Below are positions 22,793-34,575 of a DNA stretch of 64,000 nucleotides, in pieces (the first letter of the stretch is position 1; every line of letters begins with the position of its first letter). The notes under the pieces were generated by a model, which was not told the DNA's origin, did no database searches, and saw only the letters and a list, made by a program, of their open reading frames with translations. Source of the DNA: Anagrus nilaparvatae (Eukaryota > Arthropoda > Insecta > Hymenoptera > Mymaridae); assembly GCA_022575985.1 (NCBI GenBank), contig JAKSXM010000107.1, positions 2,666,001-2,730,000 of the forward strand, given 5' to 3'. The position numbers were made by a program, and so were the translations under genes.

Positions 22793-25700
22793 GTAAACTA
22801 TAATTTTCTATTTTTTTGTACCAGTTTATTTATTTTCTATTTTTTTTTCTAATAAAATAATATATTTTTTTTGGTTAAGTCTGTAAATTGAAATCAGAAT
22901 ATTTTTGGTCATAAGTTTTTCTTATCTATTTTTTAAGCAAGTGTTGTATTTTTTTTGTCTTGATTTTTTAAATTTTTAAGAAAAGTTTTTCTTTCTTACT
23001 TTTTCTAGACAAAGTTTTATTTTACTGTCAAAACTTGTTTCCTGTTAAAAAATTTCTAGACTCTAATTAACAAAAATTTCTTTGATTTTTTTCATTTTAA
23101 CCATTCAAAATTTATCCTAATAAAAATGGAACCCGTGTTGTAGTTAGGAGGAATGAGCAAAATTTAATGGCTTATCAATTTCGTTAAAATTAAAATAAGT
23201 TTCTCAAAACTAAATAAAAAAAATATTCGATAGAAATAAAAAAAATTGATATTTCAATAGTTTTTTTATCGAAAAATTGAAAAAAAGAAACATGTTACTA
23301 ACAGAAATTAAAATATTCAGTTAATTTTAATGAGTATCAAATCAATTATATAAAAAGTTAAGAAAAATTAGAATAAATATTAAACGCAAATACGACAGAT
23401 ACGTTAAATTTATAAATACAATTTTGCAATGGTGTTTGATGCTTATCTTCATTTTTTCAGTAAATAAGGATAATAATCAGCAATATTTTTGTAGATTTTT
23501 GTTTTTAAAGAAATTCGGCTAATAGAAAATATGAGTTTTTTAATAAAATAAAAAAAAATTAAACAGAAAAGCTGAATGTACTGAAACCTCAATTATACGA
23601 ATTCTGGGCCAATAATGAAAATGGGGTATTATTAAAATAATACTTACAAAAATTTACTAAAAATTTTGTGATCGACATTTCATTCGGATTTCTTATATTT
23701 TTAAAGTATTATATTTCAAAATAACCTGATTTAGGTAGTATTATCTTTTTTCTTCTACAATTATCCTCTAGTAAACAATCATATGAGTAGGATTTTCTCA
23801 CAGAATATAATTTGAAGGTTAAATTATTTTTTGGTTCCATGAGTTTCCAAGATATTTGAAAATTAGGAAGACTTTTTCGATTACTTTGGTTAACGTACTA
23901 ATATTTTGAAATCTTTTTCAAAATCCTAAGAACATTCTGGATTTCCAGTCTACTCATTGACGTATATAATTAACTAATTGATCGGAGATCAAACTGCTTG
24001 GCTCGATTTTAATTTAAAAAAAAGTTATTTGATATTATATAAAAAAAAAAAATCCAAATTTTGATTGCTTCAAAATTTTTATAAATATAAAAAAAAGCGC
24101 AGTCAAAGGAAAATTAAGCTGTTTTTAAATTTTTATTTAAGTTTTTTGTACTATTTTTCCTTTAATGATTGTATTTAGAACAGGATTAAATAAATTAAAT
24201 GATTTTTTTTTCTTACTTTAGACAAACATTTATTTTCATTTAGAAGTAAAAAAAATTACAATTTAAAAAAAAAAAACGGCCTAAAAAAAAGTGCCAAAAC
24301 TTTTACGCCCTTGATATTTAATATACTATTTATTTTATACGGTTAACTTTACTGACCGTAATTAAAGTATTTTCTGACTTCCTATTAATTTAGCTGATAT
24401 ACTGAGTTTCATATAAATTATTTTATCAATTAAACTTTTAATTACATTAATTTTGGTCGTTAATATTATCTGTTTTATACATTTTTTTAAAAGTTTCTAT
24501 AAAATATATTACTTATATTTTTCCCAGACAAAAAACGTAATTGTAATCTTGTAAAATTTTTTAGTTTGTAGAGATATAGATATAAGGAATGATTTAAGCC
24601 AATTGAAAAAACTGAAAGATTGCCAAATCATCGATGGATATCTTCGAATAGTACTGATGGATAGAAATGAAACTTATGATGTTGAACGATTTGTTTTTCC
24701 AGAACTTCGGGAAATCACAGGCTACTTTTTATTATACAGGTAAAAAATTATGAATCTTTTTATCTGATTAATAATTAAATTATTTATTATAAATAAACAC
24801 ACTTCACCCATATTTTAACGTCCTTTTTTTTTAACATTTCGCAGTACGTGCAACTACTGTACGTTTTGATAATCGAGGTATCGTGTTACCAAGTTTTATA
24901 AAATATTTTTATTTATAAAAAATTATTTCATATCAACATAAATTATTATGACATCAAACAAATTCTCATGATTAAAAAAAAATTTATTTTTATTTTAAAT
25001 TTAGTATAACAAGAACTTTGAGACCTTTAACACATATCTTATATTCATGCGCTAAATTTTATAAAGCTTTGGAAATTATTTAATAATTTAAATAAAAGAA
25101 GGCCTATTGGAATGAACGGAGGGTAGTTGGCATGTTTTTTCAACATAGTAAATTCATCCATAATCATTTGGTGTAATTTGGTGTTCCAAATGTACACTGT
25201 AAAAAATAACTCCTGTGATTTTACCATATGGTTAACATGGGAAGTTGTAGCGATATTGTAAATTACCAAATAACCCTATTTGATAACATTGAGCCCTATG
25301 TTTCTAGGCGCATTGGAATGAACAGAAGGTAGTCGGCACGTTTTTTTGACATAATAAACTCATCCATAACAATTTCGTGTAATTTGGTGTCCTTAATAAA
25401 TTGAACTTCTCTTGTTAGTGTCTTGTTTAAAATAATTAACATGCGTTATTTTTTAATCATAGAGTACGTGGATTAAAAAATGTTGGACATCTTTTTCCAA
25501 ATCTAAGTGTCATACATGGCGAAAAATTACTTAATGAGGAAGCACTAGCAGTATTCGAAATGCCAGATTTGCAAGAACTTGGTTTAGTTTCATTAACAAG
25601 TATTAGACGTGGCTCAGTTCGCATTGAAAAAAATCCAAATTTATGCTATGCAAATAACGCAAATTGGGATTTAGTTACTGAAGCTGCCAAAGAAGGAAAC

Positions 25701-28700
25701 AACATTATGGTAAAAAATCAATTTAACAATTAAATTAAGAACAAATATATTTGTTCTAATAATGTTGAAAAAATATGAAAATAAACGAATAGTCAATTTG
25801 CGGTTCTTCAGAAGAACCTTTGATATAGACAAAATTTTAGCTTCCGATTTTTTGCGTACAAAGACCTACTTTTACAATGGAGTCTGCATATGCTTGTATA
25901 TATGTGTGTGTGGAGTGGGAGGGGGCGTGTATGCATGTCAAGATTCTTTATATTTTTGTCACAAAAAAACATCTACCAGAATTCTAAAAAAACACTTTTT
26001 TTTTTTTAATTGCACGTATAATCTAATTTTCTTATACGGAAGTAATAATTATTTATCGGATACCTAAATATTTGTGAAAATTTTTGTTTCAAAATTTTTT
26101 GTGCAAAAAAATAAAAAATACACTGTTATTTGAACGTAATACCTAATTTTGGAAACGTTTGTTATAGCTCAAATTTTTAGTTTCGTTTTCTCGCATATTA
26201 GCATGTTTTGTGACCACCGGATGCTAAAAAACCGATTTTTATAAATACAGAACTACTTTTTTTGATAATTTGGATAGAATACCTAATTTTTTCGACGATT
26301 TCATATAATTTACTATTACTCGATATCCTCGAGCTGATACTTAAATTTATGGAAATTTTTTCCATAAAAAAGGAAGTTTACTCTGTGATTTATTTATTTT
26401 TTTTGGACGTAACACCTAATTTTTTTCTATGAAAGTATTAGTTTTAGAGAATTCGTAATTATTCGATTTCCTGTATTTGTTTTTGTTACCTAAATAAATT
26501 TACTTAAGTTTCAAGAAAGCAGTAAGACAATATATAGGTAGTTGAAAAAACCCCCCATATCCTCAGTTTTCTTGAATTGGCCTTCCTTGGTCTAGAAATC
26601 AGACCCGCAAGGTTCTATGCTACAAGATATTGTTCTTTAGGCTACATTCTAAATGACACTGCTACCTTGTACCTCAACCAAATTTTCCATTAAGAGATTT
26701 TCTGATAAAAAATTGCGCTTTACGAGGATTAAAAGGTGACACTTAAAAAAAAGATTAGCCCTCCCGAAAGGTATCATTTAAAACATAGTCTAAAATAAAA
26801 AACTCTATCTTAAAAAACTCTATCTTATAGCATATAACCCTGCTAAGGATCCTGATTTTTAGGCCCAGGAGGCCCATTCAAGTAAACTGAGGGTATGGGG
26901 GATGTTTTTTTAACTACTGCAACCTGCCCTGAAAGTCAGAAGCAAATCGGCTTTCTAAACAGTTGACACTCCCCTTGTAAGTAAATACTAATTAACTTTT
27001 TAAATTTTTAGACGCATTAACTTTGATTGAATGATTGACAGACTATTGTAATTAATTTATAGTAAATTTTATTTCCATATTATTAAAATAAACATTTTTT
27101 TTTATCTTCATTTTATTTTCATTGAAATTTTGTTATGAATATTTATTTTCTTTAAGCTAATTAGTAAATAATTGTTAAAAATAATTATGCAGACATATTA
27201 ATTATTAATTTTTATACTTATTTATATAAACTGTAATGACTATTTGTATAAAAAACTAAAATATATTGAAAGAGTGTACCATTATTGTACTTGGAAAAGA
27301 AAGATCTTTTTTTTAGTATATTTTCTAAACCTTGGTGGTTTTAATAAGTTGCATAAAAATTAAGATATAGGCTTAGATATTTTGTACATATGGAAATCAC
27401 TGTGTCAAATTTTATAACACAGAAATTTATGATAAAAAATTTTATTTTTATAGGATAACAAGCCTTCAAATAAATGCCCGAATTCTCCAAACGATTATTC
27501 ACCAGGATCAAATAATTCAAAAGAAAAATCACGTTTTAAGATCCAGCAGTATACAAAAAGTAAGATAATATTTTATTTTGTATATATTTTTTAAAATAAT
27601 TTAAAAAAAAATCAACTGCAAAAACTACCTTACTAATTTTTTAAATTAATTTTAATTCAAACATGATTTTTTGAGTCGAAAATAAAAATTACCTTTTTTG
27701 AGAAAAGGCTTGAAGCGTTCTAATATTTGTAAACAACGTCGATATCACATCAATTGGAATTTTGATGTAAATATCTATATTATTAGTTTCTTATCTGTTT
27801 CATACCTTTGATCTTGTTTGTCATAAACTCAATAGTATTCTTACATAACGATAATTAATAAACATTTTTTTTTTAGCTTGTCCATCAAAGTGCAAAACAA
27901 ACACTTGCATGAATAATGGAACTTGTTGCCACTCAAGTTGTTTATCTGGATGTTACGGAATATCTAATGAAGATTGCAAAGCTTGTAGAAATGTTTTGTA
28001 CAACAGAAAATGCTTAGACTTGTGTCCAAAAGATACATTCCTTTTCATCAACAAGGTTTGCTTAACAGAAAAACAGTGCAGGGACATTAAAATTGATACA
28101 ATAAATAAAAATTCGTTTATCCCATTTCAAAACAAATGTATAGAATTCTGTCCACCTGGATTTCAAAAAATCAAGGTAACGATATAAATATTTTAATGCT
28201 AACGTAGAAATACATATATTAATGGAATTTCTATTAGGAAGATGGTGATAAGCTAAAAAATTATTTTTAAATTTACATACATTATGACTTAATTTTTAAA
28301 ATAATGATAAGCCAAGAATTTCCCATATTCACTAAACGTAAAAAAACATATTGAAAGTTTGAAATTTGTTAGTTTGCAGAATAAAGTTTTTTTACTCTAA
28401 ATTTTAACCCAACCAGGGAGCATGCCCCCTGCACGCTGAAACGCACCAACCCCCTCATATCATATTTTATGTTTGCTCACAAAAACATTTATAGAGTAAG
28501 ATGTCGATTACAAATAATAAACTTTATCCACAATTTTAATAAGCAATTATTATTTTTATTATTAAAATTTATCTCAAGAAAAAAATATTTAATATTGCAT
28601 CGGAGTTATACAATTACTAAATACTGTGCCTCTCTGTTTTCCAAATTATCTGATAAAGAAAATTATTCAAGATAGTGCAAACAAACAAAAAGCACATAAC

Positions 28701-31700
28701 TTCATGAACTTTTAATTATAGACAAGAAATTTTTTATTGTCCCACCGCCTAACTGCGCCGCCATGCCAGATAGAACTTTTTTTTTAGCAGAAGGCTCATT
28801 TGAATGAACGGAGAGTAACACGGTTGTTTAAAAGAATATCAAAGTCATCCTTAAGTGTAGATTGTAATATGGTTTGCTAAAGGTAGCGACCTCCCCTTGT
28901 AAGCTACAATAACATTCTTTTCGAAATGATCCCTAATAAAATATCCGGCTGAATCCATTCCTGACGTTAGTTTTTCGAAATGTCTTCTTTGCTCTAAATT
29001 GTACAGAAATATCTTCAAATCGTGCATATTTGTTTTCAAATGACCCATAAAAAAATTTTAATATTTGCGTTATAAGTTTTTTTTTTATAATAATAAGTAG
29101 TTTTGGCCATCTCTATTGGCTACAGAAAAAAATAGTTGGGATGAAATAAATTAATTTTATTTTGAAAATTCGAAGAGCGAGTTATTTAATTTTCAATATA
29201 TAATTATAGTAGTAAGGATATATTTATCAGTCAAAACTAATACTTTTTTGCTGAATGTTTTAAGCATTACATAATTAACCCTATTGGGATTACTAGTTTA
29301 ATTTGCCTATTGTTAGCTATCAGTCAATTTTTGGTAAAAAATAGATATCATATTCGTATTCAACGACCACAAAAACATAAAAAACATGAAAATGTACAAA
29401 AAACTTATAACCGGTTTTTGTATTGTATTATATTTTTTTGGACGACTACTAACTCGGCACTTCTTTTGTTTTACAAATAGGATTAAATAAGATTAAAATA
29501 CCAACTGGTCACTTTTTTCTTTACACCAACTCGACACCGGATCACTGTATTGTTTGGGAAAGGATTTAATGATTAGCATTCGAAAAAAAAAATATACAGT
29601 TGAACCTAGATTTTCATTTAAAATATATATATTTGTCAAATATTATACAAGTAGTTCACTTCCACGCTGACTTAACATCAAATACATTATTATTTTATTC
29701 GTAAATAAAACTAAATTTAAATAAGAAAATAATTTAAATATTTTTGTCACAACTTGATATAGTAATAACTGTAATTTTATCAAGAATTTTATATAGCAAC
29801 TAACTCGCAATAAACATAAACAAGTTATAAAATTTATTATTATTCCCCACTATCAAAATTAAAAATTTTAATAATTCGTATTTAAATTGGTAAATTTCGT
29901 AAAGTGCGCAGTTTTCCTAATTTTGATAAATTTTTATAGATTTGTTCGCCTTCTTATTGTATAGGTATAGGTATCAATAGGTATATAGACAAAGTAAAAT
30001 TATTATTACTAGTTACAAAATTTTTTTCGTTAAAAATTAAAAAAAAAAATTTTACTGTATATATTTTTTGTATTTATAATTTACTAACATACTTTTTTAT
30101 TTGATAATCGCTTAAGCTATCTTAATCGTCTTAAGAGCTTGGTGCCGAGACGGTAAGTTTGATGTGTGACTAGATTGCCGAGTTGTTAGTTTTTTTAATC
30201 TTCAAGTACCGAGTTGGTATTCTCCCATTTTTTTATGCTCAATACTATGTGTGAGCACAACCTAAATGCATGGAACATGTTTACTACAGCAAAGGGCTGG
30301 GTTTTATACGTATATATATATTACTTGATAATACATGAATTTTACGCAATTACAATACAATCTGCTATTTTTATAAATTTATAATTAGTAATTATCACCT
30401 TTACTAGATATTAAGATTCTAAATCTGAATTATTCTTATTCCCTAAACCCACGTTATTGTAAAGTCCCATTTGGCCCCCTCACCCCCTTTAATCGGATAC
30501 GTATATACCCCCCAGGATTCCCAAAGTAAATGTTAAAACTAAAATAACCTAAAATTGCTTATGGGCAATTGGACCATTGCTGGTATAAATGAATTTCATA
30601 TACATATTCAGCTATCCCAAAAACATAAATAACAATTGAAAATATCAATAAAACTGCGAAAATAACTAAAGAACAGATGAAACTTTCAAAAAAAAGCAAC
30701 AAATAATCAAAAGTTGTCTATTATGGGCAATCGGGCCATTTTCAATATAAACGGATATCATATTTAGCAACCCCAAAAACTAAAGCGGGTTTTTCGAAAA
30801 TATTGATCTAGAACACCAAAATCAGAGAAATAAGTCATTACGAGTATACTCTTCATCATGGAAATAGTAACAACTGTATTTTGACGAGTATACTTTCCAT
30901 ACTGAAACCTTAAACTATAAGTTCAAAATGTAATGATTTTTTTTTCTATGTTAAAAACAATAATTTTTTATTTGCAGATAGATGGACTCTTTTATTGCAA
31001 GATTCATAAAAATTACAACAAAAAATGTGCTGGAGGCCATATTATTAACACAGAATCCGCTAAAAAACTTCAAGGATGTACCCATATAACAGGGTCTCTT
31101 AAAATAAATATGAATAATAAAACTGACGTTAAAGAATTAGATTTTCTACGTAATATTGCCGTCATAAAAGGAAGTTTAGAGATTACACAGAGTTCAATCA
31201 TGTCACTCAATTTCTTTCAAAATTTAATAGAAATTAAAGGCGAATCGTCAAAGCAAACATTTTCTCTTGTAATATCAAATAACGACAACCTAGCAGAATT
31301 GTGGGATTCTACAAAGTTAAAAATTAATAAAAAAAGAATTTCAATACAAGGCAATTCAAAACTATGCCCAAATGTCATCGAAAAATTCCTATCAGCATAT
31401 TATCCGCATGATGCAACCGAAGCAAATATTTCTCAAAGCAATAATGGAAATCTTGCTACTTGCAATTTTACTAATCTAAGAACTAAATTAATAGAAATAT
31501 CCAGTAGATCAGTAACATTAACATGGGAAGCTTTTGATTTTTACGACCACAGGAAATTACTTGGCTACGAATTGTACTGGAAAAAAATTACCAATCAAAC
31601 AGACATTCAGAAATCGTCAAATGTATTTACTCACAACGCTTGGAATAAGGAGTTTATTAATATACAAGATGTGCAAATTTACGAGAAAGAAGTAAATCTT

Positions 31701-33210
31701 AAAAATTTATTATCGTTTACCTTAAAAAGCTTGGAGCCGCTTACAGATTACGCATATTACATTAGAACTAAAATGTTATGGACAGAAAATGAAGGAGGAA
31801 AGACTTATATTTCATATTTTCAAACATCAACTGAACTTCTAAGTATGGACAACGTTTTTCATGTAAATGCTAAATCAAGCGATACTGTGATAATTAGTTG
31901 GAATCCATCTAATAATAGTAAACTAAAGTATTATAAATTGTTTTTATACGAATATAGTTATAAATCAGATATCGAATATCAAACTGATTACTGCTTAAAT
32001 GGTTAGTTAATCTATTAATAAATTACGCATTAACTATTCCGCCTTTCTTACTCCGAAATCATAAAATTTTATTATATATTTTATATATCTAGGACAAAAA
32101 GACTATTTTCCACCCTAGGGAGACGGTCTTTTTGTCTATTATATCCAAAACTACGATTTAAATCACGGAAAAAAATATAGGGTTTTTGAATGCAAAGTCA
32201 AAACCAATATTTTGTACCTTGTTAAAAAAATAGCTATTTTGCTTCATCTTCTTGCCTCTTTTAAAAACATCAAATTTACTTGCAAATTATTAATTTAAAA
32301 CCTAAGAATCTCCCTCTTTCTATAGGATATTTTAAAAAATAACAAATAAAACAAACTAATTATGATTTTTTATATTAATAGGTGAAAAAATTGTTGATAT
32401 AGAGAAAGGAATCTTACGTCAAAATAAATCAGAGGAAGAAATACAAAAATTAATAAAGTTTGAAGATGAACTATTTAATCGTATTTATTTTAAACATCGT
32501 AGTAAAAGATCAATATTAAAAAAAAATCAATTTTCTGCAATTAAGGTAAGAATAGTTAAATTGAATTATTTTTAACTACCTAAATTATTTAAAAACTTTA
32601 TAATTTTTTCCAGAGAGATGAATTTTTCAATTCCAGGAACAATTATTTTACTATTGATCTGCCAATTACTAAATTTAATTACATTGTTAAAGATTTGTTG
32701 AATTTTCATTTGTATGAAGTACAATTAATGGCATGTGAGAATCAAACTTTAAACAAATCTTTTTTAAGATGTTATGATACAAGTCCAAAAAAAGTGCAAA
32801 CAAAAAGTGATGATAAAGCCGACAATATTCTTTCTAACCATTTTAAACTAATAAATATTACGAGTAATGGCTTAATATTTGATGTTACACTCACATGGAA
32901 AGAACCCTTAAATCCAAACGGACTAATTATTGCCTACGAAATTATATTTGTAAAAGAAGTAAGAGAACATTAAATTTTTTATTAAATTTATTAATATGGT
33001 ATTAAGAAGAATTTTTTTTTTAGCAACTATCATTTAAAAGATGCATAACAGCAGTTGCATTTCAGGAAAATTCAAGATTTTATAAACTAGAAAATCTACC
33101 TACTGAAAGTAGATTTTTTTTCCAAAGTACGAGCAATTAGTCTAGCAGGATATGGATCTTTTACACATAAATTGTTTTTCTCGACACCTACTCATATTAA
33201 CATGAACTAG
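22690..33210 (+). CDS. Insulin-receptor-like ectodomain protein (putative secreted decoy receptor)
   Basis: Nine exons with matching phases give an insulin-receptor ectodomain: 22690-22792, 24565-24739, 25463-25709, 27454-27559, 27877-28175, 30978-32001, 32382-32544, 32616-32958, 33024-33210. Exons 1-8 sum to exactly 820 codons. Order: signal peptide (about 18 residues), L1 domain, furin-like Cys-rich region, L2 domain, then three FnIII domains. An RSKR proprotein-cleavage-like site lies in the insert region of the second. Diagnostic motifs include FEMPDLQELGL, RGSVRIEKNPNLCY, CCHSSC, CKACRN, LQGCTHITGSL, DYCLNG and EPLNPNGLIIAYE. By homology it would bind insulin-like peptides outside the cell. 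No transmembrane segment or tyrosine-kinase exon follows; both possible frames stop at 33138-33140 or 33208-33210. Insects are known to have such kinase-less decoy insulin receptors (Drosophila Sdr). Exon 9 appears frameshifted, so a pseudogene or a homopolymer sequencing error is possible. Confidence 0.88.
24565..25709 (+). CDS. Decoy receptor exons 2-3: L1 domain
   Basis: Exons 24565-24739 and 25463-25709 are joined in phase 2. They read VCRDIDIRNDLSQL, then LKDCQIIDGYLRIVLM, FPELREITGYFLLYRVRGL and FEMPDLQELGLVSL, ending shortly after RGSVRIEKNPNLCY. This follows the vertebrate insulin-receptor L1 domain almost residue for residue. The intron between them carries a CAAGGGGAG-family fragment (25045-25450). 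Confidence 0.9.
25045..25450 (-). repeat. CAAGGGGAG-family fragment in receptor intron 2
   Basis: It contains two diverged versions of the same block (GAAGGCCTATTGGAATGAAC near 25097; GGCGCATTGGAATGAACAG near 25308). The blocks ACTCATCCATAACAATTT and GAACTTCTCTTGTTAGTG lead to the element end. It matches 39430-39556 in order. It is non-coding, and the open frame on the minus strand here is repeat sequence. Confidence 0.6.
26130..26520. repeat. Diverged tandem of about 130 bp in receptor intron 3
   Basis: GAACGTAATACCTAATTTT (26140), TAGAATACCTAATTTTTTCG (26275) and GACGTAACACCTAATTTTTT (26406) head three related units. Each is followed by a TTCGATATCCTCGAG-like block. An upstream GTGTGTGTGG/GGGAGGGGG low-complexity tract lies at 25905-25930. 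26520-26965 then resembles the CAAGGGGAG family end (ACACTCCCCTTGTAAG). Confidence 0.5.
27454..28175 (+). CDS. Decoy receptor exons 4-5: furin-like cysteine-rich region
   Basis: Exon 27454-27559 is a short, poorly conserved linker with one cysteine (NKCPNSP). Exon 27877-28175 carries CPSKCKTNTC, NNGTCCHSSCLSGCYG, CKACRN, KCLDLCP and NKCIEFCPPGF, the classic receptor Cys-rich pattern. The splice phase (1) matches. The linker is shorter than in vertebrate receptors, so the first Cys modules may be reduced. Confidence 0.88.
28176..29403. other. Receptor intron 5, first part: repeat remnants
   Basis: The intron runs from 28176 to 30977. Within this part, 28790-28905 is an end fragment of the CAAGGGGAG family (GAATGAACGGAGAGTA to GACCTCCCCTTGTAAG). 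No other coding or RNA feature was recognised. The short open frames at 28469 and 28851 (minus strand) are not supported. Confidence 0.5.
29404..30500 (+). mobile_element. E24 element, copy 5, split by a foldback insertion
   Basis: The E24 start CTTATAACCGGTTTTT at 29404 is separated from its expected continuation GAGCACAACCTAAATGCATGG (30253) by 826 bp. After the gap, AACATGTTTACT, 24-bp-type units and short C runs continue to about 30500, where the far end is missing. It lies in receptor intron 5. Confidence 0.65.
29420..30245. mobile_element. Foldback element nested in E24 copy 5
   Basis: The terminal inverted repeats are GTATTG...TATTTTTTTGG at the left end and the complement of CCATTTTTTTATGCTCAATAC at the right. 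Inner pairs are ACTAACTCGGCA (29449) with TGCCGAGTTGTTAGT (30176), and AATACCAACTGGT (29488) with ACCGAGTTGGTATT (30208). It has no coding capacity. The copy of E24 it interrupts defines its limits. Confidence 0.65.
30978..32001 (+). CDS. Decoy receptor exon 6: L2 domain, FnIII-1 and start of FnIII-2
   Basis: This large exon of 1,024 bases encodes the L2 domain (ESAKKLQGCTHITGSLKI, GSLEITQSSIMSLNFFQNL, LWD, NSKLCPNVI). FnIII-1 follows (SVTLTWEAF, LLGYELYWKK, LKSLEPLTDYAYYIRTKM), then most of FnIII-2 (SSDTVIISWNP to DYCLNG). The acceptor is TTTGCAG at 30971-30977, and the exon ends in phase 1 at GTTAGT. Confidence 0.9.
32085..32300 (+). repeat. Dispersed repeat in receptor intron 6, paired with 34826-35060
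   Basis: TATCTAGGACAAAAAGACTA, CCCTAGGGAGACGGTCTTTT and TTTAAATCACGGAAAAAAAT recur in the same order at 34826-35060 with moderate divergence. Part of the unit can fold (GACTATTTT and its complement around CCCTAGGG). It is non-coding. Confidence 0.55.
32382..32544 (+). CDS. Decoy receptor exon 7: insert region with RSKR site
   Basis: A charged, low-complexity stretch (KSEEEIQKLIKFEDELFNRI) leads into KHRSKRSI. RSKR followed by S matches the furin consensus found at the alpha/beta junction of insulin receptors. The exon enters in phase 1 and leaves in phase 2. If the product has no membrane anchor, cleavage here would leave two secreted chains, perhaps held by disulfides. Confidence 0.8.
32616..32958 (+). 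CDS. Decoy receptor exon 8: end of FnIII-2 and start of FnIII-3
   Basis: It begins RDEFFNSRNNYFTIDLP. It then carries YEVQLMACENQ, DKADNI and the strongly conserved VTLTWKEPLNPNGLIIAYE of FnIII-3. The acceptor AG at 32614-32615 is preferred over the one two bases upstream, because only it gives an open frame. The exon ends in phase 0 at GTAAGA. Confidence 0.88.
33024..33210 (+). CDS. Decoy receptor exon 9: end of FnIII-3, frameshifted, terminal
   Basis: Frame 0 reads QLSFKRCITAV through LPTESRFFF and stops at 33138-33140. The family motif that should follow (VRAISLAGYGSF) is present but in another frame, at 33121-33207, and stops at 33208-33210 after FFSTPTHINMN. A run of eight T at 33114-33121 sits exactly at the break, and one T fewer would join the two frames. 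No donor before either stop gives a route to further exons. Confidence 0.75.
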
Positions 33211-33424
33211 GTTCTTATAGTGCGTGATTTTTATTGAAATTTGAACCCTAAGTTTTTCAGTTAACTGAATCCGAGTTTATTGGTCATTTTTTCCGTAACC
33301 CACGCAGTTAACATACACTTGGGGTCAAGAAATACCTTTTTTGTCAAATCATTTGAACATTATGACTAAAGTATTCATCATATCATAAATATTCATCAAT
33401 AACAAACAGATGTTTCAATAAGAA

Positions 33425-33702
33425 ACACATCGATGATTCTACATAAAAAAGTTTTGCGGAATAGTTCTACACCAAAAATTGTTGTACCAAATAATTCAAC
33501 ACAAATTTTTTTTAGTCAAAATAGTTAGCACGATATTTTAAACATTAAATAACTTATTTCTTTCTTATAATAGCATAAAAAAATAACACAGTGTGTTGAA
33601 TATTTCGATTAATAAAAAATTTGTGTTGAATTATTCGGTACAACGATTTTTGGTGTAGAACTATTCCGCAAAACTTTCTTGTATAGAATCATCGATGTAT
33701 CG
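33425..33702. mobile_element. Short foldback element downstream of the receptor
   Basis: Inverted arms of about 115 bp: ACACATCGATGATTCTACAT at the left pairs with GAATCATCGATGTATCG at the right. GTTTTGCGGAATAGTTCTAC (33450) pairs with its complement near 33660. It has no coding capacity and lies about 215 bp beyond the receptor stop. Confidence 0.7.
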
Positions 33703-34029
33703 AACAAATACCTTGCCCTTCTTACTAATGATGTCTCACCTGTCTTTTAGAGACAAAATAGTCCTTTATTAACATTACATAATATATAGTTTAACTATAT
33801 TTGTCTGGAATGGTCCTTTTTATATAGTTGATAGTTTAAACACCAGACGTAAAAATCTTTTATTTTAAATTATCATATTTGGAAAACAAATAATTATCAA
33901 GGGTCAAATAAAGAATTTTTTGAAATTCAAAGCTTGTAAATATTTATTATAAATTAATTTATAATTATTAATATTAAATATTAATTATAAACATTTTCGA
34001 CAAAAGTATAATTTTGGAAGAAATTTAAA

Positions 34030-34380
34030 AATTGGTCATTTGGAGCAAAAACTTCCATCTGGTTAATTAGCTATAAGAACGAGAGAATGAGTTATAAAAA
34101 ATTGCGATTCAGGGAACTTTAAAGGTGACTTTTACACCAAAAAATTTTGATCAACCATGTGTTTTCTTTAACTTGCGATGTTACAGCGTAATATTGAAAA
34201 TGACCAAAAAACCTTATTCAAAAGCATTTTACTCTTTGTTTCTAAGCTCAAAAGGCCCGCTGTGTCTGTGTTACTTATATTTTTATATTTATTTACCGAA
34301 ATCAAACTACAAAATAAACTGCAAACTACTAAATCCACTCAAAACTTTCGGAAACCTTAAATTAAAAAATTGCTGAAACT
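34030..34380. repeat. Fragment of the CAAGGGGAG foldback family (interior)
   Basis: AAAATTGGTCATTTGGAGC, CATCTGGTTAATTAGCTATA, AGAGAATGAGTTATAAAAAA and the following blocks match the interior of the element at 38563-39556 in order, with much divergence. The open frames at 34125 and 34178 are not supported as genes. Confidence 0.5.
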
Positions 34381-34575
34381 TTTTTCTAACATGATCAGCT
34401 TCACTCTACCCGTCATTGGTTGTATCTAGTTTTTATTTATTTTATTGATCAGAATAACTTGACTAGAATATTTCTCTGGTCAGTGATCCGAAAACACGTA
34501 TTTTCCGGGCACTGCGTATACGGCAAAAACGTGTTTTCCCACTGAAACAGAAAAATTTTATAAGGCAATAGCCTT

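Noticed and set aside
33080..33125. A 19-nt intron (GTAG...AAAG) in exon 9 that would restore the reading frame
   Set aside because: This is far below the minimum functional intron length in insects. A homopolymer indel is the simpler explanation.
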